Assembly (NCBI GenBank): GCA_023441055.1
Contig: JAEZQY010000029.1
Coordinates: 62,001-126,000 of the forward strand
DNA from: Bacillota bacterium
Lineage (GTDB): Bacteria; Bacillota; Bacilli; Paenibacillales; UBA4045
Direction of reading: 5' to 3'
DNA length: 64,000 nucleotides
The stretch's first letter is position 1, and each line of letters opens with the position of its first letter. The notes beneath the pieces were generated by a model, which saw nothing but the letters and a program-made list of their open reading frames with translations, was not told where the DNA came from and ran no database searches. Shown in pieces: positions 46,833-56,530 of the stretch. The position numbers were made by a program, and so were the translations under genes.

Positions 46833-46876
46833 TTGAACAATCAATTGCGATATTCAATACGGAAGGATGCTTGAAC

Positions 46877-47983
46877 ATGTTGGAAGCGGAGGCGGCCATG
46901 CAAACCGCCCAATTGAATACAGCTCCCGGACCCGAGTACTTGGTCAGACAGTGGCAAGGTATTCCGGGCATTGAGCGAACGCAGAACGGCCGTTTGTGGG
47001 TTGCCTACTATAGCGGCGGTGAGGGGGAAGGTCCCCAGTACAGCAAGTTTGAGAACTATGTCCTGCTGACCCGAAGCAAGGATAACGGGAATACTTGGTC
47101 GAAGCCGGTTGTGGTCGTTGATCCACCGGGGCAGGTTAGAGCATTCGATCCGTGTCTGTGGCTGGACCCTCAAGGCAGGTTGTGGATGTTCTGGGCGCAG
47201 ACCTACAAGTTCTTCGATGGAAGGGCAGGCGTGTGGTGTTCCGTATGCCGGAATCCTGACAGTGACAACCCAGAATGGACCAGCCCTAGAAGAATCGCCA
47301 ACGGCATTATGATGAACAAGCCCATCGCGCTCTCGACAGGCGAATGGCTGCTGCCCTGTGCGATCTGGGACTACGAACGGATGCCGAAGCTGCAATTTCT
47401 AGAGCCCGGCGTTTATTTCGATTTACCTGAGGAACGGTATTCCAATGTGTACCGCTCTGACGATCAAGGGGAGAGCTTCCACTTGCTGGGGAAGGCCGAT
47501 GTGCCGGATCGTCACTTCGACGAGCATATGATCGTTGAGAAGCGGGACGGCAGCTTGTGGATGCTCGTTCGCACCTCATACGGGATCGGCCAGAGCTTCT
47601 CTTATGATCGAGGTGCCACCTGGACCCCAGGCGAGGATTCGGGACTGGGCGGACCCGTTTCACGCTTCTTCATTGGAAGGCTGCGATCGGGGAATTTGCT
47701 GCTGATCAACCATCATCAGTTTTCGAAGCGCGACCATCTGACCGCATTAGTATCGGAGGATGACGGCGCCACCTGGCGCGGCGGATTATTGCTGGATGGT
47801 CGTGACCTAGTGTCGTATCCGGATGCGGTACAAGGGGATGACGGCCGAATCTATGCGGTCTATGATCGCGATCGTTATGGCGAGAAAGAGATTCTAATGG
47901 CAGTATTCACGGAGCAGGATATCGTGGAGGGGCGCTGTATAACACAGGGGGCCAGGCTGCAACACGTTATAAATAAGGCATAA
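46877..47983 (+). CDS. sialidase-fold (Asp-box) exo-glycosidase, no signal peptide
   Basis: A 368-residue six-bladed beta-propeller protein with four Asp boxes (SKDNGNTW, SDDQGESF, SYDRGATW, SEDDGATW). It resembles the BNR-repeat exo-sialidase superfamily, but the substrate may be sialic acid or another acidic or deoxy sugar. An early Arg (RQWQGIPGIERTQNGRLWVAYYSGG) is a candidate for the Arg-triad, with RTSYG and SRF later. It is intracellular, acting on imported oligosaccharide. The ATG at 46877 follows GGAAGG by 10 nt; the longer frame starts inside the hairpin. Confidence 0.82.
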   Translation: MLEAEAAMQTAQLNTAPGPEYLVRQWQGIPGIERTQNGRLWVAYYSGGEGEGPQYSKFENYVLLTRSKDNGNTWSKPVVVVDPPGQVRAFDPCLWLDPQGRLWMFWAQTYKFFDGRAGVWCSVCRNPDSDNPEWTSPRRIANGIMMNKPIALSTGEWLLPCAIWDYERMPKLQFLEPGVYFDLPEERYSNVYRSDDQGESFHLLGKADVPDRHFDEHMIVEKRDGSLWMLVRTSYGIGQSFSYDRGATWTPGEDSGLGGPVSRFFIGRLRSGNLLLINHHQFSKRDHLTALVSEDDGATWRGGLLLDGRDLVSYPDAVQGDDGRIYAVYDRDRYGEKEILMAVFTEQDIVEGRCITQGARLQHVINKA

Positions 47984-48007
47984 ATCAGGCATAAGGGGTC
48001 ATGCGTA

Positions 48008-49816
48008 ATGAGCGGGAGAGCGACGAAAGATAGCAATCAAATGATAGAGCGGTTTTTGGGTCAACGCTTCGGCATGTTCATCCATATGGGTGTTTACAGC
48101 ATGCTGGGAGGGGAGTGGAACGGGCAGAAGATGAAGATGGACATCGCCGAATGGATTGCGTTCGACCGGCAAATTCCGAACGCAGCGTATGAGGCTGCGG
48201 CAAGACAATACAATCCGGCCGATTTCGATGCCGATGCGGTGGTGAAGCTCGCCAAGTCCGCCGGTATGCGCTATATTGTTATAACAGCTAAGCATCATGA
48301 TGGATTCGCGATGTACCATTCGAAGCATGACATCTACAATCTGTACGATTGGACGACGTGCAAGCGCGATATCGTCGAAGAGCTGTCGCAGGCTTGCAGA
48401 AGGTACGGAATGGATCTGGGCATCTATTATTCGCAGGATCTGGACTGGCATGAAGAGCATGCCGGCGGCTGGAATGTGGAACCGCTTCTGGGCAATCTGT
48501 GGGATTTTCCGGACAACACCAAGAAGGATTTCGGCCGCTACTTCGAGAACAAGGTAAAACCGCAGGTGACAGAGCTGCTCACCCGGTACGGCGATATTTT
48601 TCTGATCTGGTTCGACACGCCGCGAACGATCAGCGCGGATCAATCTGAGGAGCTTTATCAGCTTGTTAAGTCGCTTCAGCCGAATTGCTTGGTCAATTCC
48701 AGAATCGGCAACGGCAAGGGCGACTATGGCAGCTTGAAGGATAATCAAATTCCGGCGGTCCGGCTGGATCAGCCTTTCGAATCACCTGTTACGCTGAATG
48801 ATACTTGGGGCTACAAGAAGGACGATCATAATTGGAAGAGTAGCGATGAGTTGATTGCTATGTTGACCAAGCTGGCTTCGCGGAATGTTAACTTGCTGCT
48901 CAATATCGGCCCGCAGGGAGACGGTCGCTTAACGGCAGACACCGTGGATATTCTGGACGGGATTTCCCGTTGGATGCGTGTGAACGGCGAAGCGATTCAC
49001 GAGACAGGCGGCAATCCCGCGTCCCATGATTATGATTGGGGTTATATGATTGGGCGCCGCGGCAATAAGATCTATGCTTGCATGCATGACAATCGCGAGC
49101 AGAGCATTGTGCTCAGCGGCTTGCTCAGTCGAGTAAACCGGGTTTATCGAATAGCCGATGAGCAGGCTGTACAATTCGAACAACCCGGAGATCCGCAGCG
49201 AGACATCCATTCGTTGACACTCCTTCTGCCGGTCAGCGATCTGTATATGCCGGTATTCGTCATCGAGTGCGAGGAGGAACCCGTGTTCGACACAGCATTA
49301 CAGCAGCAGAATCGCTCGCTCGTTCTTCCACCGCTTAGATCCCTCTTGTATGACGGCCGTCTGAAGCAAGCCAGTGATGTAAAGAAGGGCAATGCGTATC
49401 TCGACTATAGCCGATTCGGTAAGATGAGAATCGATAACAGCGGGATATTGGCAGGCTGGTCGAAGGGCGGCGAATATTTGCAATGGGAGGCTAAATTCGT
49501 CTCGCCAGGCCGTTATGACGTTGAATGGATAACGGCAGATGATGGGATGGACGAGAGGGCCAGAAGTGAATGTGAGATCGAGTTGACGGTGTATCGCGAG
49601 AGCGCGCTGATTGCGGCAATGACTACGAACTTACATGCATCGCATGCTTATTCGGAGAGCAGAACCTCCGAGGATAATAGACGGGTAGTTACATTAGGCG
49701 GCTATATTGACATTGATCAAGCAGGCCGCTACAAGATTGTATCAAAGCTGATGAGTGACTTGAATCCAGACGATACGCATATTCCTTTGGTCGCGGTCAA
49801 ATTTGTCATGAGGTAA
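48008..49816 (+). CDS. GH29 alpha-L-fucosidase
   Basis: A 602-residue protein with a GH29 catalytic TIM barrel (about 10-340) followed by beta-sandwich domains (to 600). Landmarks are RFGMFIHMGVYSMLGGEWNG, YIVITAKHHDGFAMYHSKHDIYN, YYSQDLDWH and, at the end of strand 4, DIFLIWFDTPRT, whose Asp is the likely nucleophile. It removes alpha-linked L-fucose by a retaining mechanism. No signal peptide; it works on imported glycans. AAGGGG is 9 nt before the ATG. Together with the GH141-like secreted protein it points to a fucose-bearing substrate. Confidence 0.92.
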   Translation: MSGRATKDSNQMIERFLGQRFGMFIHMGVYSMLGGEWNGQKMKMDIAEWIAFDRQIPNAAYEAAARQYNPADFDADAVVKLAKSAGMRYIVITAKHHDGFAMYHSKHDIYNLYDWTTCKRDIVEELSQACRRYGMDLGIYYSQDLDWHEEHAGGWNVEPLLGNLWDFPDNTKKDFGRYFENKVKPQVTELLTRYGDIFLIWFDTPRTISADQSEELYQLVKSLQPNCLVNSRIGNGKGDYGSLKDNQIPAVRLDQPFESPVTLNDTWGYKKDDHNWKSSDELIAMLTKLASRNVNLLLNIGPQGDGRLTADTVDILDGISRWMRVNGEAIHETGGNPASHDYDWGYMIGRRGNKIYACMHDNREQSIVLSGLLSRVNRVYRIADEQAVQFEQPGDPQRDIHSLTLLLPVSDLYMPVFVIECEEEPVFDTALQQQNRSLVLPPLRSLLYDGRLKQASDVKKGNAYLDYSRFGKMRIDNSGILAGWSKGGEYLQWEAKFVSPGRYDVEWITADDGMDERARSECEIELTVYRESALIAAMTTNLHASHAYSESRTSEDNRRVVTLGGYIDIDQAGRYKIVSKLMSDLNPDDTHIPLVAVKFVMR

Positions 49817-49836
49817 TGTAAGACGAGGGGGGACGT

Positions 49837-52140
49837 ATGATGACACATCGAAGAGCACAATCCAATTCACCAGTATTTCGGAGATTCTTGTCATCATACT
49901 TATTTATTTTGTTCATCCCTTTAGTAAGCGGAATCATTCTGTCTCATGTTGCTTTTGAGATTATTCAGGAGTATGCGCAAGAATCGAATTTATCCGTATT
50001 GGAACAGAGCAAGGACATCCTCGATCAGAGAATGCGCGAGCTTGACCAGATGGCTGTGCAACTGTCTGCCAATCCGTATGTAAACCAATTGTCCCAGATC
50101 AAGGGACCTGTTGAGGGGGAAGACACTTACCTGATCTGGGACGCAAGAAAGAACTTGTACCCCTTTATTATCACTAACAAATTTATTAACACCTTCTATA
50201 TTTACTTTCAGAACAGCGATATGATCATCTCCCCATATTCCGCTAATTTGAGGATGTCTAATTTCTATGAAGGCATCCTTCGCTATGACGATATGGATTT
50301 CGAGCAGTGGAAGGGCGAATTTCTCGAGCAATACCATCAGCGCACGGTGCTGTCGGAGAGGTCTGTCGCCATCAACGGGTCTAGCCGTCCTCGTCTCACG
50401 TATCTTCAGAACGTACCATACGACAGTGTCAGTCGCAGCAATGTATTGATGGTATTCATCGATACCGAGTCGATCATTAATTTATTCAACAGATTGAACA
50501 TTCGTCAGGGGGGATGGGCCTATATTGCCGATCAGGAGGGGAATATTCTGGTCTCCTATAATCCCGAAGGCGTAGATAACGATTCATTCCGGCTGGAGGG
50601 GACCTTGACGAACGGTGTATTCGAGCATGATCGGCAGGACAATATGTTAATCTCATATACAACGTCCAGTTATAACAATTGGGTGTACGTGGCCGCTCTC
50701 CCTTCAGACGTCATCTATCAGAAAGCGAACTATATCAGGAAGGTCACATGGCTGTTGTTCACAATCACACTGGTACTCGGCATCATCGTCGCTTCGTTCA
50801 TGTCCGCGATTAACAGCAAGCCAATTCGCAGGCTGTTCGGGATATTGAGAGAAAGCAAGATGTCGGATTGGGAGAAAGGGAAGATCGCATTCCGCGATCT
50901 GGATGGCAATGTATCTCGCCTAATCGCCAATCACAAGGACTTGCAGGAGAAGATTAAGCAGCAAGAACCGCTTCTGAAGGCTGCTGTGATCGGCCGGTTA
51001 CTGCAGCGAGAGTTCGCCGGTGTAGCAGAGATGAATACGTTAATCACGCAGTTGAATATTCCGCTTCCAGGTCCCTATTACACCGTAATGGTTGTCCAGA
51101 TCCATGGTTACCGCGATCTATTGTCAGAAGAAATCTTCCGTGAATTATCGATTTCTAAAGCGGTACTGAGTGATCATGTAGAGCACTTATTCCAGTTAAA
51201 CGGACTCAAGTATGAGATGCAGTATGATCAGACGGCGTTCATTATCCGTTCCGATCATGAACATATTACAGATCTGTTCATGGATCGACTCGCTCAGATC
51301 GAACAATTCATGAAGAAGAACTATTCGATCAAGCTGTCTATCTCGTTAGGCGGTATGCATTCTGGCATAGAGGGCATCAGTCGCTCCTTCGCGGAAGCGA
51401 AGGAAGCGCTTGATTACAAGCAGCTGATCGGGGAACAGGCGATCTTCCGTCATGACCAATTGCCACAAGAAAAAAACAGTCCTGATTATCCAGAGGAAGT
51501 CGTACACCAGCTGGAGAACATGACGAGGCTTGGTATGCAGGGTGAGGTTACCCTTGTACTGGAGGATGTGTACCGTCGAAACTTCATCCAAAGACAGCTG
51601 TCGGTCGATCGGGTTCAACAGTTGTTATACGAGATGCGCGGCACCATTATCAGGTTGACTGAGTATCAGGATGGCAAATATGAAGAGCATATTTATCAAC
51701 TGAAGCTGCAGATCGATCAATTGATGTCCATCGATATGATAAAGGATGTATATGATAGTATCAAGAACCTCTACCTCCTGTTATGCAACGATATTATGGC
51801 GCATAAGGAGCGGCAGAATATTGATTTGCAACGAAAAATGCTGGGTTTCGTAAGGAAGTCTTATCCTGATCCGGATCTTACGATTATTGATCTCTCCGCT
51901 AATTTGGGCTTATCTGAGAGGTATGTGGCACAGTTCTTCAAGGAGCAGACCGGGGAATCCTTCCCAAAATACTTAACGCAGCTTCGAATGGACAGCGCGA
52001 GCCGCCTACTGAAGACGACCGACCTGACGATTGATGAGATTGCGAGACAGGTCGGCTACTATAGCAGTCATGTATTTCGCAGAGCGTTCAAGCGGAGTAT
52101 GGGCATATCGCCTAGTGTATATCGAGAATTGGATTCATGA
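49837..52140 (+). CDS. membrane-anchored AraC family regulator with Cache-like sensor
   Basis: A 767-residue one-component regulator. TM1 (about 20-42) and TM2 (about 300-320) enclose an extracellular domain resembling dCache. A linker (KPIRRLFGIL, HAMP-like) and a long cytoplasmic region follow, ending in an AraC double helix-turn-helix (about 665-765; SLSERYVAQFFKEQTGESFPKYLTQLRMDSASRLL and IARQVGYYSSHVFRRAFKRSMGISPSVYRE). Such proteins sense extracellular glycan and activate nearby uptake operons. It is last in the operon and likely binds the 43-kb control region. ATG 49840 may be the true start, given its spacing from GGGGGG. Confidence 0.92.
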   Translation: MMTHRRAQSNSPVFRRFLSSYLFILFIPLVSGIILSHVAFEIIQEYAQESNLSVLEQSKDILDQRMRELDQMAVQLSANPYVNQLSQIKGPVEGEDTYLIWDARKNLYPFIITNKFINTFYIYFQNSDMIISPYSANLRMSNFYEGILRYDDMDFEQWKGEFLEQYHQRTVLSERSVAINGSSRPRLTYLQNVPYDSVSRSNVLMVFIDTESIINLFNRLNIRQGGWAYIADQEGNILVSYNPEGVDNDSFRLEGTLTNGVFEHDRQDNMLISYTTSSYNNWVYVAALPSDVIYQKANYIRKVTWLLFTITLVLGIIVASFMSAINSKPIRRLFGILRESKMSDWEKGKIAFRDLDGNVSRLIANHKDLQEKIKQQEPLLKAAVIGRLLQREFAGVAEMNTLITQLNIPLPGPYYTVMVVQIHGYRDLLSEEIFRELSISKAVLSDHVEHLFQLNGLKYEMQYDQTAFIIRSDHEHITDLFMDRLAQIEQFMKKNYSIKLSISLGGMHSGIEGISRSFAEAKEALDYKQLIGEQAIFRHDQLPQEKNSPDYPEEVVHQLENMTRLGMQGEVTLVLEDVYRRNFIQRQLSVDRVQQLLYEMRGTIIRLTEYQDGKYEEHIYQLKLQIDQLMSIDMIKDVYDSIKNLYLLLCNDIMAHKERQNIDLQRKMLGFVRKSYPDPDLTIIDLSANLGLSERYVAQFFKEQTGESFPKYLTQLRMDSASRLLKTTDLTIDEIARQVGYYSSHVFRRAFKRSMGISPSVYRELDS

Positions 52141-52189
52141 GGGAATTGGAAAATGGACGTATCTGGTTCATTTCAACTCACTACAAGTA

Positions 52190-52951
52190 TCAACTATAGT
52201 GCTTTCGGATTCGTGCCAATGATTCCTCAGGGTCTTCCTGTGTGAAGTATTCCAACCCAATATAGCCTTCATAACCTGAGGCGCGAATCGCTTCAAGTAC
52301 GCGATCATAGTTGATCTCGCCTGTGCCTGGTTCATGGCGGCCAGGGTGGTCGGCGATGTGGAAGTAGTCGATAATATCCATATGCTTGCGAATCGTAGGG
52401 ATCAGATTCCCCTCTGTGATCTGTTGATGATACACATCATACAGCAGCCGGACCTGCGGATGAGCAACACTGCGTATAATCTCCGCGGCCTCGTCCGCGC
52501 GCTCGAGGAAGTAGCCCGGATGATCCACCAAGGTGTTCAACGGCTCTAGGATCAGTGTAATTCCCGTGCCCTCCAGCAACTGGCCTGCTGCGCGCAGACC
52601 GGACACCACCGAAGCTAGCTGCTCCTCTCGGCTCACCCCATCACGCGTATTGCCTGTCAATGTGATGAGATACTTGCAGTTTAACTGCTGAGCAGCCGCA
52701 ATACTCTCGCGAAGCCCCACCAGATACTGCTCGCGCTCCGCAGGATCGACAAGTGAGACAGACTTCGTGCATATACTGCCGATCGCGACACCTGTTTCTT
52801 CAGCCGCATGGGCGATCGCCTTCAGATCCTGATCCCACCAGCTCCAGAATTCTACTGCCGCATACCCCTGTGCAGCTGCCTTACGCAGCCTCTGCTCCAA
52901 GCTCAACTCACGTTTCCCGAACACTGCTTGTAATGATACGGATAATTTCAT
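52190..52951 (-). CDS. hydroxypyruvate isomerase-like TIM-barrel protein
   Basis: A 253-residue protein of the AP-endonuclease-2/xylose-isomerase-like superfamily, closest in layout to hydroxypyruvate isomerase (Hyi/OtnI). Metal-ligand stretches are LILEPLNTLVDHPG (Glu), LLYDVYHQQITEGN (Asp, His), FHIADHPGRHEPGTGEINY (His, Glu) and GYIGLEYF (Glu). It probably interconverts a short sugar acid or keto sugar. It converges with the AraC gene and could process a sugar from the glycan locus, though orientation puts it in a separate unit. GGGGGATGGCGGC precedes the ATG. Confidence 0.87.
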   Translation of the reverse strand: MKLSVSLQAVFGKRELSLEQRLRKAAAQGYAAVEFWSWWDQDLKAIAHAAEETGVAIGSICTKSVSLVDPAEREQYLVGLRESIAAAQQLNCKYLITLTGNTRDGVSREEQLASVVSGLRAAGQLLEGTGITLILEPLNTLVDHPGYFLERADEAAEIIRSVAHPQVRLLYDVYHQQITEGNLIPTIRKHMDIIDYFHIADHPGRHEPGTGEINYDRVLEAIRASGYEGYIGLEYFTQEDPEESLARIRKHYS

Positions 52952-52989
52952 GCCGCCATCCCCCCACTAATTTAGATATCCAACTGTTG

Positions 52990-53091
52990 CACACACCAGC
53001 TTCTTCACATCTCACCATGCAGCTTCAGATTCCGGCGTTACACACACCAATTACCTCGTCACGCACTATGCAGCTTCACTTTCCGGCACTA
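52990..53091. repeat. two-unit 51-bp tandem repeat D
   Basis: Two adjacent 51-bp units (52990-53040 and 53041-53091) match at about 37 of 51 positions. Conserved blocks are CACACACCA and ATGCAGCTTCA...TTCCGGC (from 53017 and 53068). The period equals that of arrays A-C, but the inverted half is missing. It fills the gap between the isomerase and the deacetylase fusion. Confidence 0.75.
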
Positions 53092-53165
53092 CAGATATCC
53101 CATTCACCTACTTCTGCTCGCGAGACGCCAACTGTTGGAGCTGTTCAAATTGACCAACTCCCCGC

Positions 53166-55016
53166 TCACTTCATCAAGTCCTCGATCTGCTTCACGAGCG
53201 CATCGCCGCTCACGCCGAGTCCCGCATTAATGCGATTGAGCAACTTCAAGCTCTGAGGATCGCCCTTCTTCAGTACATTCACGCCATTGGCGACGGTCAT
53301 CGTCACGTCATAGCCAAGATCAGAGAGGATTTGCTCGGACATCCGCGTGTACGAACCATAAGGGTACGTGTACGCTGCGACACCCTGCTCGCCCACATGC
53401 ATATCGATCAGCTTCTGAAGGCCCATGGTATCTTCAATGAGCGCTCTGCCATAAGCACCATCCGATTCCCCTTCCATCTGCAGAACACCCTTGCGCGGGG
53501 TCTCCGGCTCGCCTGGCTCATGCATATCATAGCTGTGATTAATAATTGTCACCAATCCCGAATCGACCATCTCCGCGGCTTCCTCCCAAGTGAAGTGCGG
53601 GTAGATCTCGCGGTCGGTCCCCTTATACATCGTCTCGCCGACAGACCAGCCAATCACACCGATCGCTGCCTTCATGCCCAGCTCCTGCAGAATCGGATAG
53701 GCCAGCTCATAATTGCTGGAGTAGCCATCATCAAAGGTAATCACCACCGGCTTCTCCGGCAGCTCTGCAATGCGGTGGTAGACATAGTCAACCAGATCCT
53801 TCAGCGTCACCGCTTCATAACCAGCTGCCTGCAGCGCCTCCAGATCAAGCCGCAGCTTGTCCGGGTGAATCGTCATAGCATCTGTAAATTCGGTAGATAG
53901 ATGATGATACATGAGTATCGGAACGGTCTTCTCCCCCTGTATTCCCATCGCCCGCACAGCTGGCCAAGTAAATGCCGCCTCCGCTCGGTCCGACACATTG
54001 CTAATCGTCGTATAATGTCCAAACCCAGACGGCACATACACCTCTGGATCATCGAAGATCCGAGCCAGCATCATGTCGCCCACGTGGTTGCGGTAATGCA
54101 TGGAATCGTAATAGTGGCGGGGATCCTCACTCAGCGGCGAGAAGCCTGAGAAGTCCCAGAATTTCGTCACTTCGGCGATCATATGCCAATATTGCTTGAG
54201 ATCATCGAGATTATAGCTTTTAAGCTCGCCTTCATAGGTGGCGCCTGTAATCAACAGGAAGCTGATGTCCCGCTCCTCACAGTACGCCTTCATGCGTGCA
54301 AGTGCCGCTACATTATCCGCCATAGCGGTCGCCTCGAGCTTGCCCATAGGCAGGTGGAACGATGGATTGTCCGCCCAGAATTGTTCTAGATCGTCGAGGT
54401 TCTCGGCGTCGCGTTTTATTTTGTTATAGACACCGGTCTCTGGTAGGAATTGCCCGTACTCCATCTCGTTAATCGCGCGCCTCGCGAAGCCCTCCAGCTT
54501 CTCATAGGCGTACTTCGGCGACAGCGTCAGGTAGTCCCAATAGAAGGGTACGAGCGGCTCGCCGCTTACCCGGGCATGCAGGCGCTTCTTCAGGTCGCGC
54601 TCGGAGCCGTCATTGAAGTGGCTGATCTCCTGCAGGCTCATGTGGAGCACAATATGCTTGACCTCATAATGATCGACCAGATCATACAATGTCCGCTCAT
54701 AATCGAAGAAATCTCCACCGTACATCAGCATGCTATAGAAGCTCGCGTCGCCGCCATAATACCGATTGAGCAGCTCCGGTGAGATCGAGCTCGACTTCGA
54801 CCCGCCAATCACGTAGGAATTGTAGTCCTCATGGTAGCGATTCAGATACCCGACCTTGGCCACGCGCGGATTGTTGACCATATTGTACGATTGCCAATTC
54901 AGCACCCGGTCCCCGAACACACCGAATGGATCCACTATGATATTAAATACACCGAGCAGACCGGTTGATAACACCGCCGCTGCCAGGAACACCGTTATCC
55001 ACTTGCGGAAGCTCAT
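53166..55016 (-). CDS. SGNH (DltD/AlgX-like) domain fused to a NodB polysaccharide deacetylase
   Basis: A 616-residue protein with one N-terminal membrane anchor (about 5-27). Residues 30-340 look like an SGNH acyltransferase/esterase of the DltD-AlgX type: YVIGGSKSSSI gives the Ser and DSMHYRNHVGD the Asp-x-x-His pair. Residues 365-610 form a NodB deacetylase: VPILMYHHLS, VITFDDGYSSN (Asp-Asp), INHSYDMHEPGE (His-x4-His region) and AYTYPYGSYT. It lies 38 nt after the MBOAT gene. The pair may move acetyl groups across the membrane and trim N-acetyl groups on the same extracellular polysaccharide. Fusion of the two activities is unusual. Confidence 0.85.
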   Translation of the reverse strand: MSFRKWITVFLAAAVLSTGLLGVFNIIVDPFGVFGDRVLNWQSYNMVNNPRVAKVGYLNRYHEDYNSYVIGGSKSSSISPELLNRYYGGDASFYSMLMYGGDFFDYERTLYDLVDHYEVKHIVLHMSLQEISHFNDGSERDLKKRLHARVSGEPLVPFYWDYLTLSPKYAYEKLEGFARRAINEMEYGQFLPETGVYNKIKRDAENLDDLEQFWADNPSFHLPMGKLEATAMADNVAALARMKAYCEERDISFLLITGATYEGELKSYNLDDLKQYWHMIAEVTKFWDFSGFSPLSEDPRHYYDSMHYRNHVGDMMLARIFDDPEVYVPSGFGHYTTISNVSDRAEAAFTWPAVRAMGIQGEKTVPILMYHHLSTEFTDAMTIHPDKLRLDLEALQAAGYEAVTLKDLVDYVYHRIAELPEKPVVITFDDGYSSNYELAYPILQELGMKAAIGVIGWSVGETMYKGTDREIYPHFTWEEAAEMVDSGLVTIINHSYDMHEPGEPETPRKGVLQMEGESDGAYGRALIEDTMGLQKLIDMHVGEQGVAAYTYPYGSYTRMSEQILSDLGYDVTMTVANGVNVLKKGDPQSLKLLNRINAGLGVSGDALVKQIEDLMK

Positions 55017-55054
55017 GCACTCACCCCACTATCATTAAGAGATCTAGCTGGTTG

Positions 55055-56467
55055 CTAGAACTGGAAGTAAAGGAAATCAGACACTTCGGTCATCTGGAAC
55101 AGCGACATGACGAGCAGGAATGCGGCCCATAATGCGAATTTCAGGCTGGGCTTGAAGTTTGCTGTGATCTGACCTGAGTTTTTCGCGAAGAAGGCGATCG
55201 CCATCGCCACAATCAGCAGGGCAATGGTATAGGCATTATAGGCAATGAACGCTTCGATGCTGTAGGCATTCTGGAAGCTGAACATCTTCTTCGCGATCTC
55301 GATGGATTGATCGAAGCCGGTTGACACGAACAGCAGCCGAGTGCCCACGACTCCAGCGAACGTCAGTCCCCAGGCGATGATGAACGGCAGCTTCAGCTTG
55401 TTGCGATACATGAAGTTCGAGGTGCACACGAACAAGCCGTTGAGCAGCCCCCACACGACGAAGTGCCATCCTGCGCCATGCCAGAAGCCGGATACGAGGA
55501 AGGTAACCATAACAGCCCAATAGAAATTGAAGCTTCCCTTGCCCTTCTTATAGACACTTCTGAAGATATAATCGCTGAGGAAGCGCGATAACGTCATATG
55601 CCAGCGCTGCCAGTAATCACGGAAATTCCTTGCCCGGTATGGCGAGTTGAAGTTCTGAGGCAGTCTGATATTGAACATCCAGCCGAGTCCGATAGCCATA
55701 TCCGCATACCCTGACAGGTCGAAGTAATACGAGAAGGTATAGGCGATCATCGCCAGCCACGCGGTGTTCATATCCGAGCCCGCGACATTGCTGAGGAAGC
55801 CCTCGGCGTAGGCGGTCAGCGGATCTGCGAGCAGAATCTTCTTGGCGCAGCCTACGGAGAAGAGGAAGATGCCCAGCATGAAGTTATGCGCATTGAATAA
55901 CCCGACCTTCTCATTGTCGTACTGATCGATCATCTCCTTATGATGGACGATCGGACCGACGATAAGCTGCGGGAAGAAGGTGATGAAGAGCAGATAGTTA
56001 ATGATACTGTATTCCTCGACGTTGCCACGGTAACAATCCACCAGGTAGGCGATGAATTGGAAGGTGAAAAAAGAAATCCCCAGCGGCAATACGATAGTCG
56101 TAAAGCTGAGGTTTCCGTCAGTTAATCGATTGAGATTCTCGATCAGGAAGTTGGAATACTTGTAATACCCCAAGAACGCAACATTCCCCACGAGCCCAAT
56201 GGTCAGCAGGATCCGCCTGGTGATTAGCCCCGCCTGCTGACCTTGGGAATGGGCATGGATAATCGCGGTCCCCAACGTATAGTTGAATAGGATCGCGGCA
56301 ATGAACATCAGGATGAACTCGCCTGCGCCCTGCGCGTAGAAGTATAAGGAGGCAAGCACAAGCCAGAGCTTGGACAGTGTGTAGAGCTTGCACACCGTCA
56401 GCACCCGATACCCGAAGAAGACGATCGGCAGGAAGACGAAGATGAATGTATAGGTTGAGAAGATCAC
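55055..56467 (-). CDS. MBOAT family O-acyltransferase (AlgI/DltB/PatA-like)
   Basis: A 470-residue membrane protein with about 12 helices. The family catalytic region is intact: RNFRDYWQRWHMTLSRFLSDYIF and SGFWHGAGWHFVVWGLLNG, where the second His is the essential one. Such proteins hand acetyl groups from the cytoplasm to an SGNH partner that O-acetylates alginate, peptidoglycan or another glycan. The partner is the fusion protein encoded just downstream. Translation likely starts at GTG (56467), 9 nt from AAAGGGG. A strong promoter lies at 56501-56530. Confidence 0.93.
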   Translation of the reverse strand: MIFSTYTFIFVFLPIVFFGYRVLTVCKLYTLSKLWLVLASLYFYAQGAGEFILMFIAAILFNYTLGTAIIHAHSQGQQAGLITRRILLTIGLVGNVAFLGYYKYSNFLIENLNRLTDGNLSFTTIVLPLGISFFTFQFIAYLVDCYRGNVEEYSIINYLLFITFFPQLIVGPIVHHKEMIDQYDNEKVGLFNAHNFMLGIFLFSVGCAKKILLADPLTAYAEGFLSNVAGSDMNTAWLAMIAYTFSYYFDLSGYADMAIGLGWMFNIRLPQNFNSPYRARNFRDYWQRWHMTLSRFLSDYIFRSVYKKGKGSFNFYWAVMVTFLVSGFWHGAGWHFVVWGLLNGLFVCTSNFMYRNKLKLPFIIAWGLTFAGVVGTRLLFVSTGFDQSIEIAKKMFSFQNAYSIEAFIAYNAYTIALLIVAMAIAFFAKNSGQITANFKPSLKFALWAAFLLVMSLFQMTEVSDFLYFQF

Positions 56468-56500
56468 AGGCCAAAGCCCCTTTAGTCGGTTCTATCAATC

Positions 56501-56530
56501 ACTATAGCACCGCCCGCCGAAATGTGTCAA
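56501..56530 (-). promoter_or_regulatory. strong sigma-A promoter of the MBOAT operon
   Basis: On the reverse strand a perfect TTGACA (56530-56525), an 18-bp spacer and TGC-TATAGT (56509-56501) combine consensus -35 with an extended -10. The start point would be near 56494, 27 nt before the GTG. Confidence 0.8.
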
